Assembly (NCBI RefSeq): GCF_947502415.1
Contig: NZ_CANMZV010000002.1
Location: 310,001 to 374,000 of the forward strand
From: an uncultured Photobacterium sp.
GTDB lineage: Bacteria; Pseudomonadota; Gammaproteobacteria; Enterobacterales; Vibrionaceae
Direction of reading: 5' to 3'
DNA length: 64,000 nt
The translations under genes and the position numbers were made by a program. Under the pieces are notes generated by a model, which saw only the letters and a program-made list of their open reading frames with translations, did no database searches and was not told the DNA's origin. Numbering within the stretch: the stretch's first letter is position 1; every line of letters begins with the position of its first letter. Shown here in pieces: positions 16,116 through 24,979 of the stretch.

Positions 16116-19100
16116 AATGCTTCTCCTTGCAGTTGCTTTTGGATCTCGTTCATCAGATCTCTGAACATGTTCAGATAAACCGGCTGTTTATAAGCAGCAG
16201 ACCAGCGACCGCCGATCGCACTGTCTATCATCTCTTTCAGAACCTCGCTGGCTTGGTTAATGGATTCAACCGTCAGCGTTTGATTAACAAGTACTTCTTC
16301 GGCAGGGGTTAACCGTTGCGGCTTACTGAACAGTGCACCGTCAACCAGTCGACATTCTCGAACCGAACCGTCGGCATTGAAATCCATCAGGCAGGTAAGG
16401 CTGAGGCGGGTAATGTTGAGGGCATTACGCCGTCCGAGCTGGCTGTATTTCTGGATGAAATGTTGATGGGGTAATTTTGGAATGAAGACTCGGGTGAGTA
16501 ATTCACCCTGCTGCAGTTCAGTGCGGTAACCGCCGGTAATGAACTCTGACAGCGGCATGCGCCGTTTTGTGTTCACCGAGCGAAGTTCAACATCGGCGCC
16601 ATAAGCAACCAAAGGTGGAACTGAGTCGGCACACGGAGCAGCATTGACGATGTTACCGCCGATAGTGGCCCGGTTACGGATCTGGTTTGAGCCGATAGTG
16701 TGGCAGGCGGTAGCAAGCAGCGGGAAAGCGTCCTGAACTGCAGGGTGTTCTGCCAGACGGTTGAAGTTGACACCGCTACCGACAATCACGTGAGAGCCTG
16801 TTTCTTCTATGCCGCACAATTCAGCCAATCCGGCGATGTTGATGAGTGTACGGGGAGAGTTTTGCAAACGTCCCTGTACCAGCACATCGGTACCGCCGGC
16901 GATGGCGGTTGCTTTACCGTCAGCCAGTTGTGTCAGTGCTTCATCCAGTGATGACGGATTAATAACACTGAAGCCGTTGATGCGATGAGTCTGCTTTTTC
17001 TCTTCCGAGGCATGAACCAGCTCACTCTGACGAGCAGGTTTTTTCAGGTTGTAGCCAAGGAAAATTTGCTCAAGGGTCAGCGGCAACTGGCGGTGACGGG
17101 AACCTGTTGCAAAAGCAACTGCATTGGTGATTGCGGCGGCAGCCAGTTCAGCAGCGGGTTCACCGATACTCTTGGCACCGAACGGGCCTCCGGCGTCATG
17201 GTTTTCTACAGCCTCAATATTAAGAGACGGAATGTCCTTAATGGTTGGCAGCAGGTAGCTGTCGAGGTTTTCGGACTTCACGTTACCGTGTTCAATATTG
17301 AAGTCTTCAAGCACCCCGAGGCCGAATCCCTGAGCGATACCGCCCGCGACCTGGCCTTCAAAACCGACCCGGTTAATGACCTGACCGACATCATGCACAG
17401 CAGTGACATCAAGCAGCTCGACCTTACCTGTGCTGGTATCTACTTTCAGGTCAACGATCTGACAGCCGTATACCCAAGTGAAATAAGGCGAGCCTGTGCC
17501 TTTTTCTTCATCCCAGTGAATGGCGGGCTGATCGAACCAGCCATACGCGGCGAGGTTAACACCGGCCCATTTGGTTTTATTGGCAGCGTCAGCAAAACTG
17601 ATCTTGTTTTCTGAATCGTGTTTGCTTTGGATATAACTGTCAGCCCAGTGGGTTTCGTCGATCTGACTGACGCCGAGATCGGCTTTGATCACATCGAAAA
17701 TCCGGGCTTTGATCTTCTCAGCGCCGTCTTTCACAGCATTACCGCCGGTGATGGTCGCGCGTGACGCAACAGTCGGGCCACCATCCGCAATTAAGGACGT
17801 CGGTGGTTCAACAAAGTTGATATCAGCAAGTTTTAGTCCGAGTACTTCGGCGGCAATGGTCGACATGGTCGTTTGCAGACCCTGTCCGTTTTCGCATACC
17901 CCGGTGGAGACATTGACACTGCCGTCCGCATTCACTGTCACCAGTGCGCTGGAAGTATCAACACCTTCTGCACCCATTGAACAGCCCCGGTAGCTCAGCG
18001 CCAGGCCGATACCGTATTTCACCGGATCTCTGCTGGCATTAAGGCGACGGTAATGCTCCTGTTTTGCAAGGAACTCTGACTGCAGCGCTGCTTTATCCAA
18101 CACTTCAATGGCGGAAACCGTATGGTTGTCAAAGCACTGGCCGGTAATACTTTTACCGCCTTGCTTAAGGGCATTGATTTCCCTGATCTTAACCGGATCC
18201 AGGTTGCAGGCTTCGGCTATTTCATCCATCAGGGATTCATTGGCAAAAATGATCTGAGGGGAACCGAATCCCCGCATTGCCCCGGACATGCTGTTGTTGG
18301 TATAGACGCCTTTAATATCGACCCGAACATGTTCAATATCGTAAGGGCCGGCAGCCTGAACGACGGATCGCCAGGTAACGAAAGGTGTACAAGCAGCGTA
18401 GCCGCCGGCATCGGCAAGAATGTCAATCTTGATACCCTGAATGCGGCCGTCCCGGCTGAAACCTACCTTGTAGTTCATGTGGTAGGGGTGTCGCTTGGTG
18501 CTTTCGATAATGGATTGCTCGCGAGTGTAGGTGATTTTGACCGGGCGTCCGGTCAGCGATGCCATCAGTGCGGTTCGACAGGCTAGGTGGTCGATACCGT
18601 CATCTTTACCGCCGAATGAACCGCCCATAACGGCGCGGTGAACATCAACCTGTGACTGGTTTAGCCCCATGAATCCGGCTACAAATCCCCGAACCCGGTG
18701 CGGGTTCTGGATCGAGCCTGTGATAATAAGATCACGGGAAGTCGGAGCAATGTAGGCGGTAATCGATTCTGGTTCGATATAACCGTGCTCCTGGAAGCCA
18801 ACCTGATAAGTTCGTTCCAGCACCATTTCAGCCTGTTTGATGGCCTTCACCGCATCCCCTTTATGGGTACGGTGCTCAGCGACAATATTGGAACCGGATT
18901 CCGGGTGGATTAGCCGGGCATCGGGCTCCAGTGCCTCATGAACAGTATTGATTGGTGCAAAGGGCTCATATTCGACCTTGATTTTGTCGGCAGCAAGGCA
19001 GGCTGCCTCATAGGTTTCTGCAGCGACGACTGCGACGACATCACCGCTATAGCGGACAAAATCGCGGCAGATAGGATGGTAGTCGCGAATGATAACACCG

Positions 19101-19336
19101 GCGGTAGGGTCACCGGGAATATCATCAAAAGTAGCAATCCGTACTACGCCCTCTATGGCGTTAGCATCAGATGTGTCAATGCTTAATATTTTGCCGGCTG
19201 GAACGTCTGTATAACGACACACACCATACAGCATGCCGGGCAGTTTAATGTCATCTCCATATATTGCCTGACCTGTAACCTTGGCCAAGCCGTCTGTGCG
19301 TGGCAGGCCTTTACCTACTTGATTGTAACGCGTCAT
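16112..19336 (-). CDS. xdhA: Fused XdhA-XdhB: molybdopterin subunit joined to FAD subunit
   Basis: 1074 residues from the ATG at 19336 (AGGGAG site seven bases upstream; an upstream in-frame extension to 19408 lacks family sequence). Residues about 1-760 are the molybdopterin subunit: QEHGYIEPE, GGSFGGKDDG (molybdopterin contact), GAMRGFGSPQ, and GAKSIGEPAAELA with the catalytic glutamate. After a short polar linker (about 775-788, SEEKKQTHR) a complete FAD subunit follows: TAIAGGTDVLVQ and IGSNQIRNRATIGGNIVNAAP. In E. coli these are separate genes xdhA and xdhB. Joined to xdhC, the polypeptide would make a full xanthine dehydrogenase-type enzyme that hydroxylates purines (xanthine to uric acid, or the reverse physiologically). 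The reading frame is continuous across the junction. Confidence 0.92.
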   Translation of the reverse strand: MTRYNQVGKGLPRTDGLAKVTGQAIYGDDIKLPGMLYGVCRYTDVPAGKILSIDTSDANAIEGVVRIATFDDIPGDPTAGVIIRDYHPICRDFVRYSGDVVAVVAAETYEAACLAADKIKVEYEPFAPINTVHEALEPDARLIHPESGSNIVAEHRTHKGDAVKAIKQAEMVLERTYQVGFQEHGYIEPESITAYIAPTSRDLIITGSIQNPHRVRGFVAGFMGLNQSQVDVHRAVMGGSFGGKDDGIDHLACRTALMASLTGRPVKITYTREQSIIESTKRHPYHMNYKVGFSRDGRIQGIKIDILADAGGYAACTPFVTWRSVVQAAGPYDIEHVRVDIKGVYTNNSMSGAMRGFGSPQIIFANESLMDEIAEACNLDPVKIREINALKQGGKSITGQCFDNHTVSAIEVLDKAALQSEFLAKQEHYRRLNASRDPVKYGIGLALSYRGCSMGAEGVDTSSALVTVNADGSVNVSTGVCENGQGLQTTMSTIAAEVLGLKLADINFVEPPTSLIADGGPTVASRATITGGNAVKDGAEKIKARIFDVIKADLGVSQIDETHWADSYIQSKHDSENKISFADAANKTKWAGVNLAAYGWFDQPAIHWDEEKGTGSPYFTWVYGCQIVDLKVDTSTGKVELLDVTAVHDVGQVINRVGFEGQVAGGIAQGFGLGVLEDFNIEHGNVKSENLDSYLLPTIKDIPSLNIEAVENHDAGGPFGAKSIGEPAAELAAAAITNAVAFATGSRHRQLPLTLEQIFLGYNLKKPARQSELVHASEEKKQTHRINGFSVINPSSLDEALTQLADGKATAIAGGTDVLVQGRLQNSPRTLINIAGLAELCGIEETGSHVIVGSGVNFNRLAEHPAVQDAFPLLATACHTIGSNQIRNRATIGGNIVNAAPCADSVPPLVAYGADVELRSVNTKRRMPLSEFITGGYRTELQQGELLTRVFIPKLPHQHFIQKYSQLGRRNALNITRLSLTCLMDFNADGSVRECRLVDGALFSKPQRLTPAEEVLVNQTLTVESINQASEVLKEMIDSAIGGRWSAAYKQPVYLNMFRDLMNEIQKQLQGEAL

Positions 19337-19884
19337 GTATTGCTCCCTCTTACATTGGCTGGATGATTTCGCCAATGACAAACAACTTAATGTTTTGAAT
19401 TGCTGCATCGAGGATGATTAAACACTTGCCTCTCTGGCCGTTACCCAAAAGGGTCATTACCACATTGAGTAAAAGCCTGTATCTGGACCAGTGGCAACTT
19501 CGACAGAGAGCAATAGGCATGATTCAGACCATATTGATGTCAAATAAGATATTTATATTGTTAAACGTGATCTTGGTGAGATATCGAGTGTTGAATCAAC
19601 ATAATCGGTAGCATGAAATACGATCTGCCTGAAAACGCATAAAGCATGACCATATGAAGATCTCATTCGAAAGAAATTGGTTTTCTGTAATGAAATCACC
19701 GCTTAGCTGATAAGTATCAAAATGATATTAATCAGTTAAATATTGATAGTAGGTAGTTTGCGCACATATTGTGCAAGCTAATAGCGATAGTCTCTGAAAT
19801 TTAATCAATGATGATACTTGGTTGAACCAGTGTTATTGCTGGCTCGAGCCGAAAGCGTCATAAAACGTTACAGAGAAAATTTGG
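19337..19884. other. 548-bp divergent region upstream of xdhAB operon
   Basis: No credible gene. It holds the extended palindrome at 19707-19735 followed by a half-site ending at 19748, listed separately. There is no TGGC-N7-TTGC sigma-54 element on either strand. It must hold the promoters for the xdhAB operon (minus) and perhaps the nucleotidyltransferase gene (plus). Confidence 0.4.
19707..19749. promoter_or_regulatory. Extended palindrome resembling the ygfK/ygfM operator
   Basis: A 29-bp imperfect palindrome (19707-19735) centred on TATCA-AAA-TGATA (19715-19727), followed by a half-site TTGATA type (19736-19748) 21 bp away. Tandem palindrome plus half-site with 19-20 bp spacing occurs before ygfK and ygfM. 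It lies about 380 bp upstream of xdhAB, in its divergent region. Binding protein unknown. Confidence 0.45.
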
Positions 19885-20703
19885 ATGGAAAATTGTTATT
19901 TTGTTGAAATGATGAGTTGCTTTGCCCAGCTCGAACAGGTAGATGCAATTTTATTGGCAGGCTCTAAAGTTGCGAACTCAGATGATGCATTATCTGATTA
20001 TGATGTTTACATTTATACAAATGATGAAATCCCGTTGGAGGTAAGAAAAGAGATCACAGAAAGATATTGTTCGTATATTGAGCTAAACAATCAATTTTGG
20101 GAAACAGAAGATGACGGTGTGCTGAAGGATGGAACCGAAATTGAATTGATTTATCGAAGCCTTGATTGGTTGGATAATGAAGTTGATAGGGTCGTGAATG
20201 CCTTTCAGGCAAGTACAGGTTATAGTACATGTTTTTGGTATAACTTAATTAACTCAAAAGTTATTTATGATAGAAACAACAGAGCTAAAAAACTCATTGA
20301 AAAACATTCGGTCGAATTTCCAGTTGAATTAAGGTTAAATATTATTGATAAAAACCTCCCATTATTAAATAAAGCAATGCCGGCTTTTCAAAGTCAAATT
20401 AAGAAGGCTTTGGAAAGGCAAGATATCATTAGTATTAATCATCGTATTGCTGAATTTATCTCAAGTTATTTTGATGTTCTTTTTGCCATAAATGAAATGC
20501 CTCACCCTGGTGAGAAAAAGTTAGTTAAATATGTATTGCAGAAATGCTCTAAAATACCGGAGTCATTTGAAGAAGATATTATAGATTTACTGTCTTTGAG
20601 TGGGGAAAGCGATGTTCGTATTCTCGATACCATTGATCAAATGGTTGTTCGTCTAACTCACTTGCTTGAAGTAGAAGGTCTGCTTGACACGACAGCTGTA
20701 TGA
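19885..20703 (+). CDS. Nucleotidyltransferase-fold protein (DUF4037-like)
   Basis: 272 residues. The N-terminus has the MNT/Pol-beta nucleotidyltransferase signature: LLAGSKVANSDDALSDYDVY (G-S then DxD, about 26-44), followed by an acidic residue later in TEIELIY (about 92). This fits the DUF4037 type that often links a nucleotidyltransferase domain with a helical C-terminal part (about 150-270). Family members transfer nucleotides to small molecules or proteins, or belong to antibiotic-modifying groups; the substrate is not predictable here. The gene is AT-rich compared with flanking catabolic genes, which suggests recent acquisition (inference). Confidence 0.7.
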   Translation: MENCYFVEMMSCFAQLEQVDAILLAGSKVANSDDALSDYDVYIYTNDEIPLEVRKEITERYCSYIELNNQFWETEDDGVLKDGTEIELIYRSLDWLDNEVDRVVNAFQASTGYSTCFWYNLINSKVIYDRNNRAKKLIEKHSVEFPVELRLNIIDKNLPLLNKAMPAFQSQIKKALERQDIISINHRIAEFISSYFDVLFAINEMPHPGEKKLVKYVLQKCSKIPESFEEDIIDLLSLSGESDVRILDTIDQMVVRLTHLLEVEGLLDTTAV

Positions 20704-21557
20704 TTGGTTAGCAGGCTTGTTTGTGATATAGCGGGTTTGCTTCTGCTATAGCAAGCGGATTGCTCCTCGCACAGAGTCTGAAAGGATTTTGCAAGAACAT
20801 CAAGGGAGCTTTCGACGTTAAGGGGCTCCCGCTAGCAATCTTGTCAGTTGGTGTAAGTTCTGGAGAGTAAGTTACATGTATAACGAGTTGCAGAAGCATG
20901 ATGTTAGATTAGTTTCATTTGATTTTTGTGAAAAAGTTGAAATGTAATTTATTTGTCATCATAACCTCAAATAAATACAACCTATCACCTAGAAATTGTT
21001 AAAAAACATTTTTTATGATACTCATATAGTTATATTAATTAACCACTGTTTTTCTCATATTAAAGACTTTTTGCTACGCAATTTTTGAACTTCACATTTG
21101 ACTATAAATGAAAATTGGTCATTATGTGGTCTTCCTGATATCTAATTACTATGTCGTTTATAGCTGATTTGAGAGGGAGAGAAAAGTTCAGCTTATCTTT
21201 AAAATAAAAAGTAATAAACATATTATATGATTCTTGTTGGTTAACCGGTGCCAAATGAAGCCATTCCAGATGGGATGTTGTTTGTTGTGATGTATGTATT
21301 TTCAGGCATTGTATGAATTGAAATGTCGTGAATAATAAAGAACTAAGGGAACGTATCACTTTATATTGAAAAAGAATTAAAGATTTAGATAACTTGGTAG
21401 ATATCTGTGACAGTGAATAATTTATATCACTATTGTTATCTCAGTTAACTCGCTGAAATAAAAAAGGTACCAAATAACAATAAGCTAGGGGAGGTTTCCT
21501 CTGGAGTGTCTTGGTACGCAATGAATATCACGTTTTACCGAATAACAGGAAATAAAA
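20704..21557. other. 854-bp AT-rich gap with nested inverted repeat
   Basis: Mostly AT-rich noncoding DNA. A GC-richer island holds nested dyads: GATTGCT (20758-20764) with AGCAATC (20834-20840), and GGGAGC (20804-20809) with GCTCCC (20825-20830). An open frame at 21102-21359 (minus) has no ribosome-binding site and an odd composition, so it is not called. A leader dyad precedes the next gene (listed separately). Confidence 0.35.
21467..21517 (+). promoter_or_regulatory. Leader dyad before the small barrel-like gene
   Basis: GTACCAA (21467-21473) pairs with TTGGTAC (21511-21517), enclosing a small GAGG-TTT-CCTC hairpin (21491-21501). It ends 40 bp before the start codon at 21558, so it could be an mRNA leader structure or an operator. 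Confidence 0.3.
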
Positions 21558-22007
21558 ATGAAAAGAGCATTAGCGACTCTATTCGCCTTTGCTTCGTCCA
21601 TAGCTGCCGCCAGTGATATGCGTATGACAGTACCACTTGCTAGTCAACATTATTTTTGTCCCAGTAATAAGTGCATAGATCTGAATGAAGTAAATCTTGG
21701 TATAGGAGCTGAATATAACGGGTACGGCATTATTACCTTTGAAAACAGTTATAGTCGTCAGAGTGTTGCCGTTTATAAGGCCTTTGAATATGACGCCACT
21801 TCATATCTGGGATTTGGTATTCGTGTTGGCGGCACCACGGGTTATAAGGAAGAGGCTGGAATGGAAGTCGTTCCACTAGCTCAGCCTTACCTTCGTTTTT
21901 TACCTTTTGATTTTTGGAGCTTTAACCTGGGAATGGTTCCTGTAGGACTGGTTGATACCAAGCACTATAACGTAGTGGTGACACTAGACTCACAAATTTC
22001 GTTTTAG
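21558..22007 (+). CDS. Small putative outer-membrane barrel protein
   Basis: 149 residues with a signal peptide (MKRALATLFAFASSIAAAS, cleavage near 19). The mature part shows alternating strands with motifs NLGIGAEYNGYGIITFENSYSR (split between strands), YLGFGIRVGGTTGY and VVPLAQPYLRF, similar in style to small barrel proteins carried by phages and enterobacteria. The Cys pair (CPSNKC, about 35-40) could form a disulfide. The ending SQISF (terminal F) fits an outer-membrane protein. Specific function unknown; I do not recognise a named family with certainty. Confidence 0.6.
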   Translation: MKRALATLFAFASSIAAASDMRMTVPLASQHYFCPSNKCIDLNEVNLGIGAEYNGYGIITFENSYSRQSVAVYKAFEYDATSYLGFGIRVGGTTGYKEEAGMEVVPLAQPYLRFLPFDFWSFNLGMVPVGLVDTKHYNVVVTLDSQISF

Positions 22008-22070
22008 GGTATGAGAATTGAGGTTATATCCAAGACTAAAAGGAAGTGTTTATGCAATTGGAGTATCAAT

Positions 22071-22105
22071 AAAAAGGTGAGAACGAGTCTCACCTTTTTT
22101 ATATT
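22071..22105 (+). terminator. Terminator after the small barrel-like gene
   Basis: AAAAAGGTGAGA (22071-22082) pairs with TCTCACCTTTTT (22088-22099) and is followed by TATATTT. It lies between convergent genes, so it may also stop the minus-strand rhodanese operon. Confidence 0.85.
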
Positions 22106-22150
22106 TATTATCAACTGATCTTGTAGTGATCAGTAGTTAGGTATGCGAAC

Positions 22151-22711
22151 TTATTTATTTGCGGTTTCGAAACCAGCACCTTTCCACGCATAGATACCGC
22201 CAGGGTAGCGGTAAACGTTGTTATAACCCAGTTTGATGGCCCATGCTGCGGCATTGTGGCTGCGACCGCACTTAACAAATCCACAGTAAAAGACCAGCGT
22301 TTTGTCTTTATTGGCACCAAGTAGCTTAGTGAAAGCTTCTTGCGATTTGCCATCGGTTACAGTTGTGTTCCATTCAGGCATGTCGGCAATCGGGAATTCG
22401 AACTGAAGGGCTGAAGGAATGTGTTCCTTTTTATAGCTGTCCTTGTAAGGCATAGCATCAACAATCAACACATCTTTACCGCTGTCCAGCAGGCTTTTGA
22501 CGTTATTTGTATCGATTAGTTGGTAGCCGCCCGCCAGCGTATCAGTATGCAGTTTAATCGCAACCTGTTCCGTCTGAACTTCTGTTTTGAATTTGCCATC
22601 GAAAAGACCGGCATTAGCTGTTAGGGGTAAAATCACCAGGCCAGCAGTCAAAATGAAGGCATTAAGCAGAAAGCTACGACGCGGACGGTGAGAACGAAGT
22701 TTACTAATCAA
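22151..22711 (-). CDS. Periplasmic rhodanese-like protein
   Basis: 186 residues, starting at TTG (22711) with AGGAG eight bases upstream. An N-terminal membrane/signal segment (about 14-34, LLNAFILTAGLVILPLT, cleavage near NAGLF) sends it to the periplasm. The rhodanese domain follows (about 65-180): VLIVDAMPYKDSYKKEHIP, and the catalytic loop VFYCGFVKCGRS with the persulfide-forming cysteine (about 142). Family reaction: transfer of sulfane sulfur, sometimes selenium, between thiols. It is the last gene of a minus-strand run after yqeC, yqeB and the MauE-like gene. A role in sulfur or selenium supply for molybdenum hydroxylases is an inference from context; the periplasmic location argues for caution. 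Confidence 0.8.
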   Translation of the reverse strand: MISKLRSHRPRRSFLLNAFILTAGLVILPLTANAGLFDGKFKTEVQTEQVAIKLHTDTLAGGYQLIDTNNVKSLLDSGKDVLIVDAMPYKDSYKKEHIPSALQFEFPIADMPEWNTTVTDGKSQEAFTKLLGANKDKTLVFYCGFVKCGRSHNAAAWAIKLGYNNVYRYPGGIYAWKGAGFETANK

Positions 22712-22782
22712 AGTGGATTACTCCTAATATGTGAAGATTTTCCGCAAATGGCGGCAAAAAATAAGCCGCTATACTAGCAAAA

Positions 22783-23229
22783 TCATGCTGTATGCATTGT
22801 GGTGCATCTCATAAAACGTAGATTGAATACGTACAGGCCCCCAGCAACTGCTGTGATCAGAGCCTGGATCAGAAATTGTGGTTCCAGTTGGCTGTAGACT
22901 TGAGATTGGACTGAACCCGGCAGGTAACAGCCACAGTCGAAGTGCAACCCCTGGTATAATGCAAGACCTGACAACGCCATATAAATACCGAGGCAACAGA
23001 CGACTGGAGCGACAGTCGTTAGTGAGCTGACAGCAAGCAAACCGCAGACCGTCAGGGCAAGAGGAAGGGCAAAGGCTATAACGCTGCTGTAGATAGACGG
23101 TGCCAGTCCCGTGTCTTTGAGCAATAGTGCTGTTTGCTCAGGCATGAAAAAGCCTTTAAGAGCAATGGCGGCTGCTGACATTAATACCAAGCTGGTAACG
23201 AAACGATGAAAATATCCATGTGTTTTCAT
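22783..23229 (-). CDS. MauE/DoxX-like membrane protein
   Basis: 148 residues from the ATG at 23229 (GTGAG seven bases upstream; a GTG at 23241 has no site). Four membrane segments (about 12-30, 45-65, 68-90, 120-140) and the loop LHFDCGCYLPGS (about 96-107) match MauE-type proteins, where the CGC motif is conserved. MauE homologues are thought to aid disulfide formation or maturation of periplasmic enzymes. It sits between yqeB (109 bp upstream) and the rhodanese gene (71 bp downstream), so the two may form a periplasmic thiol/sulfur pair. Substrate unknown. Confidence 0.72.
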   Translation of the reverse strand: MKTHGYFHRFVTSLVLMSAAAIALKGFFMPEQTALLLKDTGLAPSIYSSVIAFALPLALTVCGLLAVSSLTTVAPVVCCLGIYMALSGLALYQGLHFDCGCYLPGSVQSQVYSQLEPQFLIQALITAVAGGLYVFNLRFMRCTTMHTA

Positions 23230-23248
23230 AACGATACTCACTTTGTTG

Positions 23249-23284
23249 ATGGCTGTTCCCTATTTAGTGTTGTTCAACAGCCAT
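23249..23284. repeat. Hairpin between yqeB and the MauE-like gene
   Basis: ATGGCTGTT (23249-23257) pairs with AACAGCCAT (23276-23284). There is no T-run on the minus strand, so it probably does not separate the transcripts fully. Confidence 0.45.
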
Positions 23285-23350
23285 GATTTTGATGTCCTAT
23301 TCTGCCCGTGATGCTATCACTGCAAACTTTCTAATTTATTGATTTAAATG

Positions 23351-24949
23351 CTAATTAATGGATGTTTGTTCCAAGTGCAGCATGGCTTCGAGTATGCTGC
23401 CACCTATTGCGCGGGCTTTGTCAGATACGGTGGTAAAATCGGCTTCAATACCACGAGGGTCGATATCACCAATCTTGAATCCTTCTGTGACGGTCAGACC
23501 ATCATTAAGCAGGCCGCGTACCATACCGCTTAACGGGGCGATAACCGGAGTGTCACCTACATGGGCGATGGCATCACCTTCTTCAATGATATCGCCAAGT
23601 TGAACGTGGTTATGCATCACACCGGCACAAGGTGCGCGAAGTACGCGCTGGTGGGAATAACCTGCAATATTACCCGGGATACCGGTGTTTGGCTGAGTTG
23701 CACCGTTATAAATGACCCGACCCAATTGATGACCGCGGTTTGTTTCGATAACTGCATCGCAGTCTTCACCTGCTATAAATCCGGGGCCAAGTGCGATAGT
23801 GATGGGAGCCATACCTCGTTTGGTGCCTAGGTTACGCTTGGCAAGGATCGCATCAACCAGGAAGGTTGGTTTGAGTTTGTCGATTGAGGCACACTCTTCG
23901 TCAACCAGAACTGGAATTTGTTTGTTATCCAGAATACGGAATACATCTTCTGTGGTGATGGCCTTCTGCGCCTTAATACCCTCAACTTCGATCGGTTCAC
24001 CATACAGACATTGGGCGAAAGCAACAGTACAGCGGATAACGGTAGGTTGGGCGATATCGGTCATTACCACTTTGAAACCGGCATTATGCAGTCGGATCGC
24101 AACACCGGTAGCGATATCACCGGCACCGCGGATCATCACCAGTTTGTTGCGGTTAAGGCGAGTATCGTCTTTCATTTGTCCACCTGCGGATTGGTTTTTC
24201 ACTTTGAGTACTTCAGCCATGATGCTTATGGCAATCTCTTCCGGTGTTTCTGCCCCGATATTGAAGCCGACAGGGGAGTGGATGGCCTGAATATGGGCTT
24301 CGCTGACATTGCAGTTTCGCAGGTGGTTGAACAGGGTCTGTACTTTGCGGCGACTGGCCATCAAGCCGATATACTTAGTGTCGCAGTCAACGACTTTGCT
24401 GATCGCATCTTGATCCTGGTGATTGGTGGCGATAACCACGTAACTCTCTTTGTTGATATCCAGCTTGTCGATAGCATCTTCCATGGTCTGACCGAGTACG
24501 CGTTTACTTCCGACCGGGAAGTTTTCTTCAGCCAGGCTGTCGGCGTAGGCATCCGCGACTGTGATATCAAATCCCAGTACATGGGCGGCATGGGCAACCG
24601 CACGGTTAACGTGGCCGGCACCGATCAGGATTAAGTTCGGGCGTAGGCCATAGACATCAATGAATACGCTCATTGCGCCACCACAATCCATGCCCATGGC
24701 TTCGGGGCCAGTGCGGGTCATGCGACCCTTAACTACGCGTGGTTTACGTTCCCGCAGGGCTTCAAGTGATTGTTCGATGACGTAGCGTTCGATCATGCCG
24801 CCGCCGACGGTCCCGATAATAGCGCCGTCATCCTTGACGATCATCTGGCCGGAGTGGCGTGGTGCCGAACCACGGGTTTCTATAATGTTCGCCAGTGCGA
24901 ATGGGGTATTTTCTTCTTCTAGTTGTGCTGCCTTAGCAAAAATATTCAT
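23351..24949 (-). CDS. yqeB: YqeB, selenium-dependent molybdenum hydroxylase system protein
   Basis: 532 residues from the ATG at 24949 (GAGG nine bases upstream; matches the E. coli YqeB start MNIF; an in-frame TTG at 24964 is less likely). The N-terminal half is an XdhC/CoxI-type domain (PFALANIIETRGSAPRHSGQ split, IGTVGGGMIERYVI, a Rossmann LILIGAGHVNRAVA near 130). The C-terminal half, from about 260, is the EF2563 domain with VMIRGAGDIATGVAIRLH and a GPGFIAGEDCDAVIET segment. XdhC-type proteins bind sulfurated molybdenum cofactor and load it into hydroxylases; the YqeB fusion is a marker of Se-labile molybdenum enzymes. It overlaps functionally with yqeC upstream (30 bp gap), divergent from mocA. 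Confidence 0.92.
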   Translation of the reverse strand: MNIFAKAAQLEEENTPFALANIIETRGSAPRHSGQMIVKDDGAIIGTVGGGMIERYVIEQSLEALRERKPRVVKGRMTRTGPEAMGMDCGGAMSVFIDVYGLRPNLILIGAGHVNRAVAHAAHVLGFDITVADAYADSLAEENFPVGSKRVLGQTMEDAIDKLDINKESYVVIATNHQDQDAISKVVDCDTKYIGLMASRRKVQTLFNHLRNCNVSEAHIQAIHSPVGFNIGAETPEEIAISIMAEVLKVKNQSAGGQMKDDTRLNRNKLVMIRGAGDIATGVAIRLHNAGFKVVMTDIAQPTVIRCTVAFAQCLYGEPIEVEGIKAQKAITTEDVFRILDNKQIPVLVDEECASIDKLKPTFLVDAILAKRNLGTKRGMAPITIALGPGFIAGEDCDAVIETNRGHQLGRVIYNGATQPNTGIPGNIAGYSHQRVLRAPCAGVMHNHVQLGDIIEEGDAIAHVGDTPVIAPLSGMVRGLLNDGLTVTEGFKIGDIDPRGIEADFTTVSDKARAIGGSILEAMLHLEQTSIN

Positions 24950-24979
24950 GAATCGTAACCTCAATGTTTCTAGATAAAG

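Noticed and set aside
19885-20703. Nucleotidyltransferase as part of a toxin-antitoxin pair (MNT/HEPN)
   Set aside because: It is longer than MNT antitoxins and no adjacent HEPN gene is present.
21102-21359. 85-codon minus-strand frame in an AT-rich gap
   Set aside because: No ribosome-binding site, no recognised family; probably chance in noncoding DNA.
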